Positions 46,378-59,575 of a stretch of DNA of 64,000 bases are shown here, in pieces; within the stretch, counting starts at the first letter, position 1, and each line of letters opens with the position of its first letter. Source of the stretch: Epiperipatus broadwayi (Eukaryota > Onychophora > Udeonychophora > Euonychophora > Peripatidae); contig JAQFVV010000012.1 of assembly GCA_028023455.1 (NCBI GenBank), positions 15,826,364-15,890,363 of the forward strand, read 5' to 3'. The translations under genes were made by a program, and so were the position numbers. The notes below the pieces were generated by a model. The model did no database searches. It was not told where the DNA came from and was given only the letters and a program-made list of their open reading frames with translations.

Positions 46378-48556
46378 TGTACCGGTCAGATGATGTATGT
46401 TGGTTTAACCCAGTTCGAATACTAGGTGAAAGTACCTCAAGACCACCCATACGTGAGATATTAAATCAAGAATACTATGACCTCTGCCCTCTTCACCTAT
46501 TATTGAGTCTAATTACGAACCGACATTATCTGAGACACACATAAATTATTTTCCTACCTGGCTCAGGCTTAGCATCAGGGAGAGACATGGACGGGGACAC
46601 TTATGGGACTAAATAAGTTAAATGTGCATAAATAACATATAATATGAAATATGTGTTTGTGCGTGCCTGGATCATTGGATGAGCAATATAACAGATTAAG
46701 CTAATCGGAAATTGAAATAAAATTCGAAAACTTAAGCTTTTAGATTAAATAACATATTTTAATAAAACGTAAATTTTAAATATTTGAAAGGTTTTAAGTT
46801 TCTTCACTATTCCCTGATTGATTATATATATATATATATAACTTTACAATAAGGCTGAGGGCAATTGTACAACATTTTGTGATTTAAACATTACTTTCCC
46901 AATTTGAATACAATTATTAACTCGTGTCCCCTCGATAAAGCCAAATGAAAATAACTCTTTCACAAAGCATTTTCTAGTTGCTTTGTGTTTTTGAAACAGT
47001 TTTAAAATATTCAAAGATTTCTTAAAAATAATTATTTAAAGATGGAATGAATGCAAACAAAGTAGGCATTATCGAAGAGACCAAGTTGGCAGATAAAAAG
47101 AAACTTTATTATTTAAATGACGGACATTATTTCATATTGGAAAGTTTAAATGAAAAATAAATAATTTAAACCACAAATAATAAAAAAACAAGAAAACATT
47201 TCTATGCATTTTAAAATGAGGAATAGTGAAGGGGAAAAATTTTAGTATAAGTAAATGATCAAACAATAAAATAAGATTAATCTAATATTAGTATAATAGA
47301 AAGCAGTTACATTATATATATAATTAAATGAAACAATTCAGAAAGGTATTTATCAAAAGGGTAAAGTAATAAATAGTTCATGAGGAGATTTTTATACAAT
47401 TACTAGTCCTTGTTCTTTGGATCCAGTTCCCTCAATGTGGTGGCTTGATTCAATACATTGGGATTTGTCCGGACAAGGAAATGGAAATTATGCACATTTT
47501 AATCACAAAGTTTACAGACACAGCTCACAGTTCAGGTTTCTATTTTGGGCATGTTATGGCATTTTGATGGTTTTTTAGGACCCTGGCAGCAGGCAAAGCT
47601 GTTTGCCTAGCCGCCAATCATGGTCACGTCCATCAAATTAATATAACTTTTAACTTGTCGCATGTTGGAACTTATAACAGTGACTTCGAGGACAAAATCT
47701 GAATAAATTCAAGAGCAAAATCTGAATAAGTTGAACAGCAAAATCTGCTAATTCAGGAACAATATTTTTTGCTTTTAGAAACAAAATCTCGGAGAATCAC
47801 AGCACAGGATCTGCACGAATAACCATAGGAGACCAGAGAGATTTTAAAAGTAAAATCTCAATAATCTAGACACAGGATCTGCACGAATCAGCAAAAGAAC
47901 CAGAGAGAGCCCAGTCTTTTGTTCTCCTCCTTTTTATACCTTTCTGTCAGCTACCCTTCTATTGTTTTTGCATATGACTTTAGATCTTGATAAGCCCCCT
48001 ATGCTCCTTTGTTTCAAGGTAACTTTTTCTAAAAATAAACTTTTAATTTCTTATTCTAGATTTCTGTATTTAACTTTTGAATTTCTATTAATTAAAAAAG
48101 GCCATCTTTAATTTGCCTTGAATGGGCTAACTAATTAAAACATACATTCCTTTAGAAATGTTGGCAGGCTTATCTTAAAATAAAATCATACGCCATATTT
48201 TAACATATTTTAAAAAGAAAAAATATCTTATTTCTTTTAAAAAAATAATATTTTATTTCAACAGAATTTTGCATTAAATCATATGTATACGCTTGACGTT
48301 TATATATGTTTGATTAATAAGTTTTACAAGTAAATTTTAATAGCAATTTAATCTTAACGGAATTTATTTTAAAAGAAATATTTTAACGCAAATACAAATT
48401 TAAATACCGTTAAGTAAACAAAATGAACGTATTAATTTTAGCTTTAATGCAAAACTCTGCTGATAGTGGACTATAAACTTAATTCAGGTCTACAATATTA
48501 GTTAAGTTTTTAGAAGGCTGTGAAGCATGGATTGGACTTCCGGATCCATTGCTTCA
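46378..48556 (-). mobile_element. Long LTR copy B (2179 bp), putative 5' LTR
   Basis: Direct-orientation copy of 34015-36182, with the same TG...CA ends on the minus strand and the same minus-strand TATA box (near 47940-47928). The flanks 46376-46377 and 48557 on do not match those of copy A, and no clear target duplication joins the outer flanks. It may be the 5' LTR of one old element spanning 34015-48556, or an independent solo LTR. Confidence 0.65.
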
Positions 48557-48569
48557 ATAGAAACAAAAT

Positions 48570-49020
48570 ATGCTATCACATTGTGATTTATACATATGTT
48601 CTGATAGGTTTACATAAAACACCTATATATCAGCACACAGACATGTGGTATAATATAAAATGAACATTTGAATTGTCATATAATTAAAAAAAGATTAATA
48701 TTTGCATATGTGTCTACCTATCACATATTGATATATGCACACAGACATGCAGTATAATATATTAATTTGCCTGAATTGTCATAAAATAATTTTAAAAAAA
48801 GATTAACTTTTACATATACCTATCTATCTGAATATATGCACACAGATGTGCAGTATAATTTATGAACTTATTTGAATTGTCATAAAATAATAAAAAAAAG
48901 ATTAATTTTGATTTACGAATACATTGTAATGGGTTTACATAAAACACATCAATATATCAATGCACAGATGTGTAGTATAATAATTTATTAATATATTTGA
49001 ATTCATAAACCTATAAATGA
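48570..49020 (+). repeat. Tandem array, about 110-120-bp unit, 4 copies
   Basis: Four diverged copies of a unit containing CACACAGACATG.AGTATAAT, then TTTGAATTGTCATA.AATAA, then AAAAAAAGATTAA. Spacing between copies varies through indels. Confidence 0.8.
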
Positions 49021-49555
49021 AATTCATTTCTTGTAATATACAATTAATGACTAATTAATATATATGTGTACACATGGAAATGCATGTGCACTTTGATGTT
49101 TTTGTCATATATTTCAATTTGTCAAAATGATAAAACTATTAAAAAAATATTTTTCATGATACCTTTTTCACAATTAATTCCATGTTGAACAATACATAAA
49201 TCCATAAAAGTTTTTTTTCTTCTTTTTTTTTTTTAACAAAAAAGAAAATCAGTCTTAACAGGTTACTGTTGTTTAATTATAAATGTCTTTAAAAAAAATA
49301 CTCCAACAAATTTCTTTGTTTTCCAATTGAGAAATACTTTTGGAGTTTATGAATCAATTCTTTACTTTTAGATTTTTAATTCCAGAAAAATTATCTACTT
49401 GTACTTTTAAATTATAGATTTTAAATGTCTTTTTTTCAATAAATGATTTAACATAATATTGTTCTCTCTCTATATATCCCTACTCACCACCTAAGCTTCA
49501 TATATTGTGAGGGTAGATTAAAACTTCACCCTCAAAGACCTTTAGCCATCTAAAA
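49021..49555. other. AT-rich stretch, nothing recognised
   Basis: Poly-T and poly-A runs near 49207-49233; no gene or terminal repeat. Confidence 0.4.
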
Positions 49556-49999
49556 TAGTGGTCTTCAACCTTTTCACACCTGCAGACCAGTAAAAATAAG
49601 GATAGGGTTTCGCTGACCGGCAAAAATAAGGATAAGGTTTCATGGACCAGAAGTCTATAGATAAATTTTCTTAAAGATGTAAACAGCTTAGCCTTAGAAG
49701 AAGTTATATATATATATATGGAGTTTGTATAATAAAAAACTTTTTTTTTTTTAATTTTGAATTTTTTTAGAAAAGTAACAAAAAATTTAATTCTACCCCC
49801 CCCTCCATAAATATGTGATAACTAGAAAAACAAATTAATTTATGTATGACTGATTAGATTTTGTTCTGTTTCTTTTTTTTTAATCAGGTAAAAGTGCGAT
49901 GAAAAAAATAAATAAAAATTGTTTATATTAATTAAAAGTTTAAAATCTTATTATTTTGTTATTAAAACTTTCTTGCCAGTCTATCGCGGACCAGCACTG
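49556..49999. mobile_element. Non-autonomous hAT element (444 bp), decayed
   Basis: The left end is TAGTGGTCTTCAACC and the right end GCGGACCAGCACTG; outer bases pair as imperfect inverted ends (TAGTGGTC against CAGTGCTG). Flanks are ATCTAAAA (49548-49555) and ATCTAATA (50000-50007), an 8-bp target duplication with one mismatch. A directly repeated phrase, CAAAAATAAGGATA, lies near the left end. No transposase. Clearly older than the hAT element at 7848. Confidence 0.7.
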
Positions 50000-50007
50000 A
50001 TCTAATA

Positions 50008-53000
50008 AAACATTACATGTTTTAAAGTAAAATGACCACCACAAGGAACAGTTAGTTCTGAGGACAGATTATCTGCAACATGTGGGGAAGTAAATACAAA
50101 CAGTCACTCTAAATATAATTTTTTTTTGTTTAAAAGAATGCTTTCCTACACAACTTAAATTTATAGATATAATAAACACCACACTTCCCTATTCTTTTCA
50201 AATTCATATAAATAAAGATATAATAAAAGACAAATGACCCCCAAAATGCATTTCATGCTGAACCATCACTCATCAGTTGGCCCAGGTCACTATCTCTCAT
50301 ATATATCTCTATTATATGCAAATTATTTATCTAGAATAAATTGTTACATTTTCATTTACCATTGTCAAACTCCCTCCACTTACAACTTTGATGTCATCCA
50401 TTTCAGATAAATACACTAATGATTATTACTAATCATTTTCGAAACTAGAGATTATCTCTAGCACATATATAAACTTTAAACCTCAGTTAAAGATTAATAT
50501 ATCTGATTTTTTTTTTTTTAATTTACACACACACGGAGTTATTCACCTTTTTCTGACTTAAATCATGAGTAGACAAGTCACGTATATAAACTTGTATGAA
50601 GTTTATCAAAGCTAAATTTTAAAATTAACAGTAATAGGTTTTATTATGGTTATATATATGTGTAATAAGTCATTATGTGTTAAATGTGGTAAACATCACT
50701 AAACAACTTAAAACAATGACAATGCAAAAACCAAGCAACGCAGGTAGGAGTGAAATAATAGTGCATAATTTTATTATTATTATAGATTGCTATGGAGATA
50801 ATGCTGGTTTTAAAAAAAAGACAAGAATTAGTGAACACCATCAGAATGGAAATATTAGTCAAAATGGTTAAGTTTTAAAAAAATAAGCTGAACTTTAAAT
50901 TCTAGGAAATCAAATTAGTAGTTTTACTAATTTATATTATAAATTGACAAGTATAAATACCTAGGAGAACTTAAATAAAACTGTTTCAAAATTCATCTAG
51001 AAACGGCAAAAATTAAAGTCGGACATTCCTTTTGAACATGAATCTGAAATATAGGTATATCTGTAATCAGCACTGTCAACATCTGAATAGATGTTTTCTT
51101 TTTAGCAAGATCAAAAAAATAATCCATTTAATTGCAGACTGTACTTATTTTCAAATTTATATGTTTGGAAATAGCAGAATGAAATCTGGCTAAATGACCG
51201 ATTGCCGCGTGGTGGCAGCATTGTCCATATTGCCATGGAAATTGATAACTAGATGCCTGTATTTGAAGCCCTGACACCTTGATTCTATATAGCATGAAAT
51301 GCAGAATTACTTGGATGACACACATAACAGCGGTGATGTTTCATATTTGTGGAAAAGAAAATGTATGAACTATTATAGGTCAATATATAAAGTCCATATA
51401 TTAATTCGTGAAGTATTTTTGAAATGTTTATTTATTTATTTATTTTTGTGTCACGCGTAATTAATATTTTTATTTTAATGTATTGTTAATATGTTCTCTA
51501 ATTATATTATTTCATTCTTACTTGTGGGAACAGCAAGCGTTTGGCCCAACACTTTGAAAATTCCAACTTGACAGAGCGTGATAAGAGCCAGGGGATGGGA
51601 GGTTCAATTTAATCAGAAGCATTTTTTTTCTTTTAAATAAAATCTAGATCTGATTTTCGCCTCAACCGTTTGACTTTTGATCACTGCTATATCTTAGAAT
51701 CAAAAAAGTAAAGATTTTTCTTTTTTTTTTTTTTAAAATATAAACTAATGATATAGACTTGATGACACAAAATTCTTCTGTGTTAATCGTTAAATTAAAA
51801 ATAGTTCTTAAACATTCATTTTGTATAAATGATTAACTCTTGTGTAAACTCTACAATCCGATCGTATCTATATATATTATTTCTATATTTATTTATTTTA
51901 TTATGTTTAGACAATGAATGACAGGAGGGTCTTAAAGAAATAAAATATTCATGATTTGAATGTAGTAATGAGTTAACTAATATATATGCTAGATAATTAA
52001 TCAGTTAGCTAGCCAGTAGCACGTAAATATCATTAACGTATTCATTCATACTGATTTTTCTTTCTAATCTAAAATTGATATGTTTATTTATTTATGCTTA
52101 AATATATCTATGATGTGAATATCTATCATTGGGATCAAAGGGGCTGGTAATTTTGAATATTTCTTTTGAATTGCTAATATGATAAATACTCTTAAATGAT
52201 ATCTAAAACGCTAACACATTAATTTTCTTAAATCTCTATTCTGTAAAAGTTGTTAACATTTTGTTTATATATGTTTCAAGCTTTTTATCAATGCTATACA
52301 TTATTTATGTTGTAAATAAATATTATGATATTAGTTAAATTGATCAAACCTTCTAGTTATTGACCCAGCCTTTGCATTTCTACACAAACCTAAACCACAC
52401 ATGTATACACACACACATATCCTGCTATTAATGATTTTGATTTAGGAAATTGGTTTCACAAAAATTATTTGGCTGTAGCAACTGAAATGTTGCCTGTTAA
52501 AAGAGTCAAACGCGAATTCTTTCTGAATTCAAATTCTGAGGCAATGGTCCCGAAAGAGAGCGATGAGACATAGATGAACTGATCTAAATGGTACCTAGAT
52601 TTCATATGAGAGCCTTAAACTAGCTTATTGTAGATGGGTGCTATCATGAATCAAGTACTTTATCACATTGTCTCTAGCATACTACATGAAGACCACAGGA
52701 CCGACCATAGTTAGATGCATTTTTCTCTTTCCGCGTAACTGACCAGACAGTGTCATCTGGTGTAGTCAATAGTTAGGCATTGAATAAGAGGTTTAACATC
52801 ACATATAGCCTTAGTATGAGTTGTTTGACTCATCATGTTCAGGGCAGCCTATTAATGGACTTAAACCATATATACATCTGGTCACAACTGCATGTCCCGT
52901 TATAATATATATACATGTTTATTTGTGTTCTGCATATAAATAAACCAGCATACATATAAACAAGTTCTTCAGCAAGCTGATGGATTCTCTGGGTACACTG

Positions 53001-53119
53001 GTCCCTTCTAAGCAGTAGACTGGCTTCTCATCATTTTCGGGAAAGGTATATTCAGGTAACTATTGACATTCTATCAGCCTCAATAAACACAATTTATTCA
53101 CATAAAAAATTACTGTAAT
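50008..53119. other. AT-rich stretch, nothing recognised
   Basis: The paired frames at 50677-50871 and 50680-50862 are antiparallel shadows. 52500-53050 is less AT-rich and may be a repeat or non-coding unique sequence, with no frame above background. Confidence 0.4.
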
Positions 53120-53520
53120 TATGAAGTAATAGTTTGAAAATAAGTTTTATTTTTAAATAAATTATTACTAATAATGTGTTAGTTTTTGTATAAATTAGAA
53201 TATTTAAATAAAAGTGTATTCCTTTTATATTTAAATAAAAATTATTTACAATCAGAATATGTTTATAACAATAAATTGATTTAGGAATTTAAACATTTAC
53301 ATAAATTTTATTAATTATTGTAACAAAATGATGTCAGCCTATTTGCTTTAACATAATGATAAGAGTATATGCGTAGTATATTTCAAGTCTCAAAATTTGA
53401 GGCTCAGACAAGTTCCTCTCATATTTAAATAAAAACTATTTACATTCAAAATGTATTTCTAACAATGTGATTCGAAAATATAAACATTTTCATATATATA
53501 TTGTAACAGAATAAAAAAAT
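53120..53520. repeat. Dispersed repeat shared with 11.1-11.5 kb
   Basis: Two adjacent partial copies (53140-53325 and 53425-53515) of the repeat at 11085-11465, recognised by AATCAGAATATGTTTATAAC, TAAATTTTATTAATTATTGT and related phrases. Confidence 0.55.
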
Positions 53521-54991
53521 GAATTTATAATGATAGTCACTATAATTTATAATTAAATATTGTTGACGCTAATATATGAATAAGAATATGGCAATTTACA
53601 TATCATGCTTTAGTTAGGCGTCCATTTCTAACTAATTAAATATAACACCATAGCCCATTTGCAATTATCATAAACATTAATTTCATCACGCTAATAATGA
53701 GATAAATAAATTATCCCATTTCTCAACATACAGAATAATAAAATGAAAATTAATCACTGTCATCATTTAAGATTTAAAATATTTCGATATTGGGAAGTCA
53801 TTTGAACCAATAAAATATACTAGCTATTATCATCAGATAAACCAATATTAGCTATAGCAACTGAATAAAATTACTGTGAAATCCATGGAGTGCATTACGC
53901 TTACCTCCAATAATAAATTTTTAGCAATTAACAAGAAGATTAATAATTACATTTATTCCATCAAAGCATTTCCTTTTTCTCTGGATATCTAAGATCCAGA
54001 TAATACAAAACAATAAAGCTTGCAATCTATAGTCAATAAAGATTTGTTTAAAAATGTTCTTTTTTTATTCATACAGCTGGACTCTCACACATGTGCCTAC
54101 TTTATCTATTAATCTATATCTTTTACACTAGCCTGTTTTATTTTAACAAAAACTAAAGCTAAATAATTTAACATATTATTTAATAATAAGAGAATAACAT
54201 ATTAAATATAATTTCTTACAACCCTATATTCATTACTGTTTATTAATCTATCATCTATAAACTATATATAATACACACATACATAAATCTCTGTATAAAA
54301 TAATTTTTTTTTAATTAAAGAATATATATATGTGTGTGGAAAATGAGAAATATATATGTACAATATATTATTACTTTAGTATCTTGGCACCACTATGATA
54401 AAGTACCTTTATGCTTTAAACAACCTGCACATTCGCATTTGGTGGTCCTGGGTTAAAGAAGTAAATGTGTTATCATGCAGCAAGCCTTAATTACAGAATG
54501 TCTAAAGTACAAAAGAACAATATGAGACCAGGAAATAAAAACTCCAAGTAAGAACTCCAGATGTCTTTTTTTTTTTCTGGAAATATACTTAATATTCCCC
54601 AGGACTTCAGCCTTCATAAGTATAAAAGGACTGAACAATTATGTAAAATTGTTCTGATTTTAATTTACATTTTTGTACGTATTATGATTTTAATTTTCTA
54701 AGTAGCTAAATACTTTTATTAACTATCAATTATGGTTTGGTTAGGACACCTTACTATAACAATGGTGAGAAAATTTGGCTTTTAGTCAAGTTAAAGGTGG
54801 CTCTCATTGAAATCTGATTTTATTTTTATTTCAGATTTTTTTTTAATTGCACAAAAATTTGTAAGAAATTTTTATCAAACATTTTTATTATTTATTTTAT
54901 TACAAATTACATCATGTATATTGGCAAACTACATTAACAACACCTACCAAATCATAAAAATTATGACATGCACAGTACTAGTTACTTAACC
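53521..54991. other. AT-rich stretch, nothing recognised
   Basis: Short frames at 54453-54638 and 54807-54989 are hydrophobic AT-driven translations without any family signature. Confidence 0.4.
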
Positions 54992-56902
54992 GGGCTTGGT
55001 CACTTGATAGCATTGTTGCCAGTCAAAAACAATACAATGTAATGTTCCTGGGCCACAACTTTTTTATTTATTTCTACTTTAGGATATTTTTTCTACTTTC
55101 AGATTTTTTACTTTTAATTTGCACCTTTTTTTAATTTGCTACTTTTTTATTAGTTTAATTTGCACCTTTTTTTTTAAATTTGTGACTTTTTTATTAATTT
55201 TTTACTTTTTATATTTTAGTTTGAATTTTTTTTTATAACTTTGTGATTTGTAAAAACTTTTAAAAACTTTTGAAGTTTTTAAATGTGAATATATAAAAAG
55301 AAGAAACAAAACAACTTTTAATTTATTTATTTTGGAAACAACTTTTAATACATCAAAACAAGTTTTAACTTTTTTTCAAAACAACTTTCAGTAATTCACT
55401 TTTTTTTGGACTTTGTCATAACAAATCAACATTTAACTTGGGGGGGGGGGGAGGTAACAACTTTTAATAATTCAAAACAACTTTCAACTTTTTTTCGATT
55501 TTCTCATAACAAAACAATTTTTAACTTTTTGTTTTGGAAACAAGTTTTAAGAATTTAAAACAACTCTTATTTTTTTTCTCCCAACTGTCAACAACAAAAC
55601 AAAATAAAAACAGAAATACAATGTCCAGTAGTCTACATGGACTCACCATCTCAGAGAGGATGCATCCAAATAGATCTTTGTCCTTGTTCAGACATCTCCA
55701 CATAAACTCAGTGGTAATTGTTCAGCAATTTACTGTGAGCTCCGCTCTCTACAGTTATGACACTTCAAAATGCCCTAAAGTCATTCAATGTTCTGGGTGT
55801 GAGTGCCTATTGTTGGGTCCACAAAGTGGTAGTGATGGTTCACTGTAAGGTGGTGAAAACCTGTGGCCTTGAGCTCCAGTCTTATAGCCCTTCCAACAAT
55901 CTGAGAAGATTGTGAATTCTGGCTTAATATTAGCTTTCAGGGTCTCCGCAGGGTAACAGCACAGCGTGAGGTAATGGCAGTGATGAAACATTCTCCAGTG
56001 TTGCGGCACATGCCAACAAAATCCCATTGCTGAGGCAATATCCTGCCCTGGTGGCTTTTCCTTAGACTAAACAGTCTCGTCTACCTCCACTACCAAACTG
56101 GGCCTGTTAATTTGATGGTAGGGTCTAGAGGACAGTCTTTCATGGCAGAGTTCTCTAAGACCATTGGCCCATTCAACTATTGTTTTGTAGTTAATGCCCA
56201 GTTCAGAACACATTTTTCAGTGTCATCTGCTCGCATGAGATGCATGGCTGTTACCAATAATATTTTTGTGTCTTCAAATCAACTGTCATTGTGAATAAAA
56301 CATCTTCATTGGCAGGATACAGACTTACAATGAAACTGGAATTTTTTTTAAAACTATACAAAATCATGCCTTCTCCACATTTGTATAGCTTTAACTGTAT
56401 TATAACATGGTAATGTTATAGAAATGCCACAGCTTCGGTCTCAGTTGACGACAACTGTGCTAAAGCAATTCTTTCAGTGGCCATTTTATTAGTATCATGC
56501 TATTTCATGTTGAAATGAGACATGTCTTCTTAAGTACCATTGTTAATGTTATGCACCTTACATAGTGTGTTAGGAAGGTTAGTGCCACTTGGACAATTCT
56601 TAGTCGGTCAGATTGTGTGATTTAATTAAAAAAATAAATTACTATTCTATGGACATTTCAAAAGTTATCCTCACTTGAAAAACACACACCATCAGATGAG
56701 ATAGTAGTGAACAGTGAAGTGTGTGAAATCATATACATTGTCACAAAGCACAAAATAGCCCATAACATTTCTGTGCAATGCCATCAACTGGCCTGAAATG
56801 GCTAAATTAAAGAGAACTATTTTCTTAGTCATAAGTCAGGCTGCATAAATGGCATTTATAGCTATTTTGGACTGGCAACAACACCAACAGGTGGCCAAGT
56901 CC
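54992..56902. mobile_element. Merlin DNA transposon (about 1.9 kb), inactivated
   Basis: Imperfect inverted ends flank the block: GG(C/A)CTTGG-type sequence and TTGTTGCCAGTC at 54992-55030, reversed as GACTGGCAACAA and GGTGGCCAAGTCC at 56869-56902. A minus-strand transposase remnant of the Merlin/IS1595-like type lies inside. Merlin makes 8-9-bp target duplications; I see none that is clear (GTTACTTAACC against AGCTATGTAAC), consistent with age. The left half (55040-55560) is T-rich low-complexity sequence with a poly-G run at 55440-55451, probably degenerated interior. Confidence 0.75.
55620..56300 (-). pseudogene. Merlin (IS1595-like) transposase pseudogene
   Basis: Pieces in several minus-strand frames match the DDE core of Merlin transposases. 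These are VVEVDETV (first Asp, near 56090), ETLKANIKPEFTIFSDCWKG (second Asp in SDCW, frame 56027-55785), FVDPTIGTHTQNIE (the catalytic Glu after the conserved THTxxIE, another frame near 55800), and EFMWRCLNKDKDLFGCIL near the C-terminus (55703 on). All three catalytic acidic residues can be placed although several frameshifts and stops separate them. The enzyme cuts and pastes its element by binding the inverted ends; this copy cannot. It is bacterial-looking only because Merlin and bacterial IS1016/IS1595 share this domain; the context is eukaryotic. Confidence 0.85.
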
Positions 56903-57479
56903 AGCTATGTAACAAGTACTACATGCACTTATGGGGTGATAACATGTGTATATTTATGATTTGTGCAATTTTGTGGTTGTATATTTCAGTGAATTATCTT
57001 ATTAGCTAAATATCCTATTTCATATTTTTTCAAAAAATCTGTGAAGTAGATTATTTTATTAAACAATTTAAACTTGTTTATGGTGTATAATTTTTCTGCA
57101 GCTTTGGCACAGCTTTCTAAAGACATGCATACAGATGAAGAAAATTATTTTGTTTGTAATTAGTGAACCTATTGTTTCATATTTTTAAAAAACAATTATC
57201 TAGTTTCAATAATAATTTATTATTTCTAATGTACACAGTGATGTGTAACCAAACATATGAGGTTTATAAACAGAGCAAAACTCTCCATACAGTATCAACA
57301 ATTAATGTGCTAGTATAGGAAATGTGGTCATGTGATATGAGGTTTATATTGTTGTTCTATCTTGTTATTTTCATTTGGAGTTCTGATGAGTCTATGTTAT
57401 GCAAGATGGTGTGAACATTAAATCTTTCACATATTTGTTATCTGATTGTTAGCCCCTGCTGTTAGTTTGGCATATTATA
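56903..57479. other. Stretch between the Merlin element and the second LINE, nothing recognised
   Basis: No frames or repeat ends; AT-rich with ordinary composition. Confidence 0.4.
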
Positions 57480-59575
57480 TAATGTCCAAGTGTCCTCAAA
57501 TGCTTTTGATGATGCCAGGAGTTGGTCTCTCTTCTGGATTTTAATCATTGTTTTGGAAAAAAACCTGTGTTATAAGAGGTTGTGGGTGTTCCATGATTAG
57601 TTTACATGTAACCCATATGGCATAGTTCAAAAATATTGAGAGATGTATTATTGGATAGGTTTTAGTATTGTTACTATCCTTCAGAGATGAGATCAGTTGG
57701 AAATCTATCTTGGTGTTGGAGAGTATGATTTTTCGGATCACTCTGAGTCCCATACATTGTGAGAAGAGGTGATCCGATGTCTGATCGCTGATCATGCAAA
57801 TATTGCAAGTAGAGTCTATGTTGTTGTGACCTCATTTGGAAAAGAGGAAGTGATTAGTAGGTAGTCCACTAATGTAATGAGGAAGTCTAGGTATTTGGCC
57901 TCTAGACTCCATCTTTTAAAGTTGGATACCAGTTTCTGATTGTTGTAATAAAGTGTGTTGATTATAGGTTGTAAGATTGGATGGAGGATTGTGTATGCTT
58001 GCCATAATGATATTTTAGAATTGAATGTGGAATCAGTTATTGGGCAGTGCTGTTTGATAAGACTTGTGAGTCTAGGGATCCATGTTTGTCTGCCTGGTGG
58101 GTGGTCAGTGGGTGTCACCTTTTGAAGCAAAGCTTTTGGGAGAATTGTGTTAAAACCATATGATGCTACCAAGTTGTGTATGACATTGTAGGTTTTTTGG
58201 TAAATCAATGCCTGAATGGAGTGAAGAGCAAGACCGTTTAGGTTTCTTGGTCGCCAAGTGCCTTTGAGGCTGATCGTGACCGTTTTACCTCTCCAGAAAA
58301 GCCTGGAGCACAATCCATTTATTTTATTTATGAAGCTTTTGTTGAATTTGATAAATGGAAGAAAGTATATTTTTGGCATCACATTCATGTTAATTAGTGC
58401 TACTTTGTAAGGAGGGAAAGGTAGACTTGTGACAAGGAAGTGATGAATTTATTTGTTTTTTCCAGGATGTTATCCTGAATCTCTTTGGACATTGCTGTGG
58501 TATATTTGAAGATGGAAAACCCAAAATATCTCTGTGGCTTGGCAGAGAAAAGGGTATTGATTTTTCGTCCTGAAACAATTTGCCAGGAGGCTGACCTGCT
58601 GTTGTTGAAATGCAGCCCGTATTTATCTGTATAGTGGCTTAATATTGTTTGTAGCAAAGGAATATGTTTTCTTGATGGTAGGATGATCATTACATTGTCC
58701 ATGTAGGCAAACGTTGATTTCTCTGTTTAAATTGGGTGTAAAGAGACCTGGTAGATTTTTTTCCAAATCCATCAGGAGAGGATTTATATATGCAATGAAG
58801 CATAGGGCACTGAGGGGGGGAACCCTGGGGGAGAGCTTTTGTCAGTTTAAATCCAGAGATGATGTTACCATCCATAGTGATAAAAATTTCTCTGTTATAT
58901 AGTAAATTGCTTATGATCTGTACAGCAGCTGCAGGAACATCACACTCTGTCAAAATATTTAAGAGTGTGTCTATATGTACTGAGTCAAAGGCTGCAGCAA
59001 TATCCAGTTGGACAGCTATCGGCCCTGACTTCTGGTGGATTCTGACATAATCAATGATGGAGATTATGTTGCCCATTGCGGGTGCAGTAGAGAAGCCCTT
59101 CTTGGCATATTGGTTGTTAGATATGTGCTTTAAGATGATTGGCTGGATGAGGTCTTTGATCACGGACTCTACAATTTTAATTAGAAGGGGTGCATGGAAA
59201 TAGGTCTGATGTTTGAGAGACCCATAACCTAATTTTTTTTTTTAATAAATGGAACCAGCACCACTGGGTAAAGGTTAGGTATAACTCTATTACCAATTGC
59301 TAGGTAGTCCACCATCTTCTTCATTATGGGAATTGCAAATTGATTGAGGTGTAGGATTAGAAATCTGGGAATCCCATGTAATCCAGGATGTACACCATCT
59401 GGAAGGGAAGATATTTTCTGTTTGAGTAGGTTTTCTGTGATCCTGTGTGGTACCTGTGGATCAACTTCAGACCAAGATTGTGTGCCATTGAAGATTGTCT
59501 CTTGAAAATAAAACTGGCAAGCATTTTTTTGCCTTTGGCTATGTTGTTTCTGTTTGTTGTTAAATAAGAATTATC
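57480..59575 (-). mobile_element. 5'-truncated LINE retrotransposon, family 2
   Basis: A second minus-strand LINE with the same layout as the one at 8.8-11.0 kb but strongly diverged. It extends further upstream (readable to about 59575) and has fewer frame breaks. No endonuclease or first ORF is present. The 3' end lies somewhere below 57541; no poly-A tail is evident. Confidence 0.85.
57541..59560 (-). pseudogene. LINE reverse transcriptase pseudogene, family 2
   Basis: Minus-strand frames in order are as follows. At 59560-59300, in one nearly open frame, a lead-in with VPHRITENLLKQK, HPGLHGIPRFL and YPVVLVPFIKK. At 59163-58690, LDIAAAFDSV (motif A) and ALPQGSP (motif B), where a frameshift disrupts the rest. 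At 58702-58400, AYMDNVMIILPS (motif C as YMDN). At 58388-57816, a thumb with LFWRGKTVTISL and LNGLALHSI. At 57816-57541, CNICMISDQTSDHLFSQC, a complete CxxC...HxxxxC knuckle. The match to family 1 runs through HPGLHGIP, YMDNVM, LFWxxG and the knuckle. It is non-functional through at least three frame changes. The clade is probably L1/Tx1-like or R2/R4-like. Confidence 0.8.

Noticed and set aside
55785-56027. Bacterial insertion sequence or contamination because of the IS1595-like transposase
   Set aside because: Composition, inverted ends and neighbouring eukaryotic elements fit a resident Merlin transposon.
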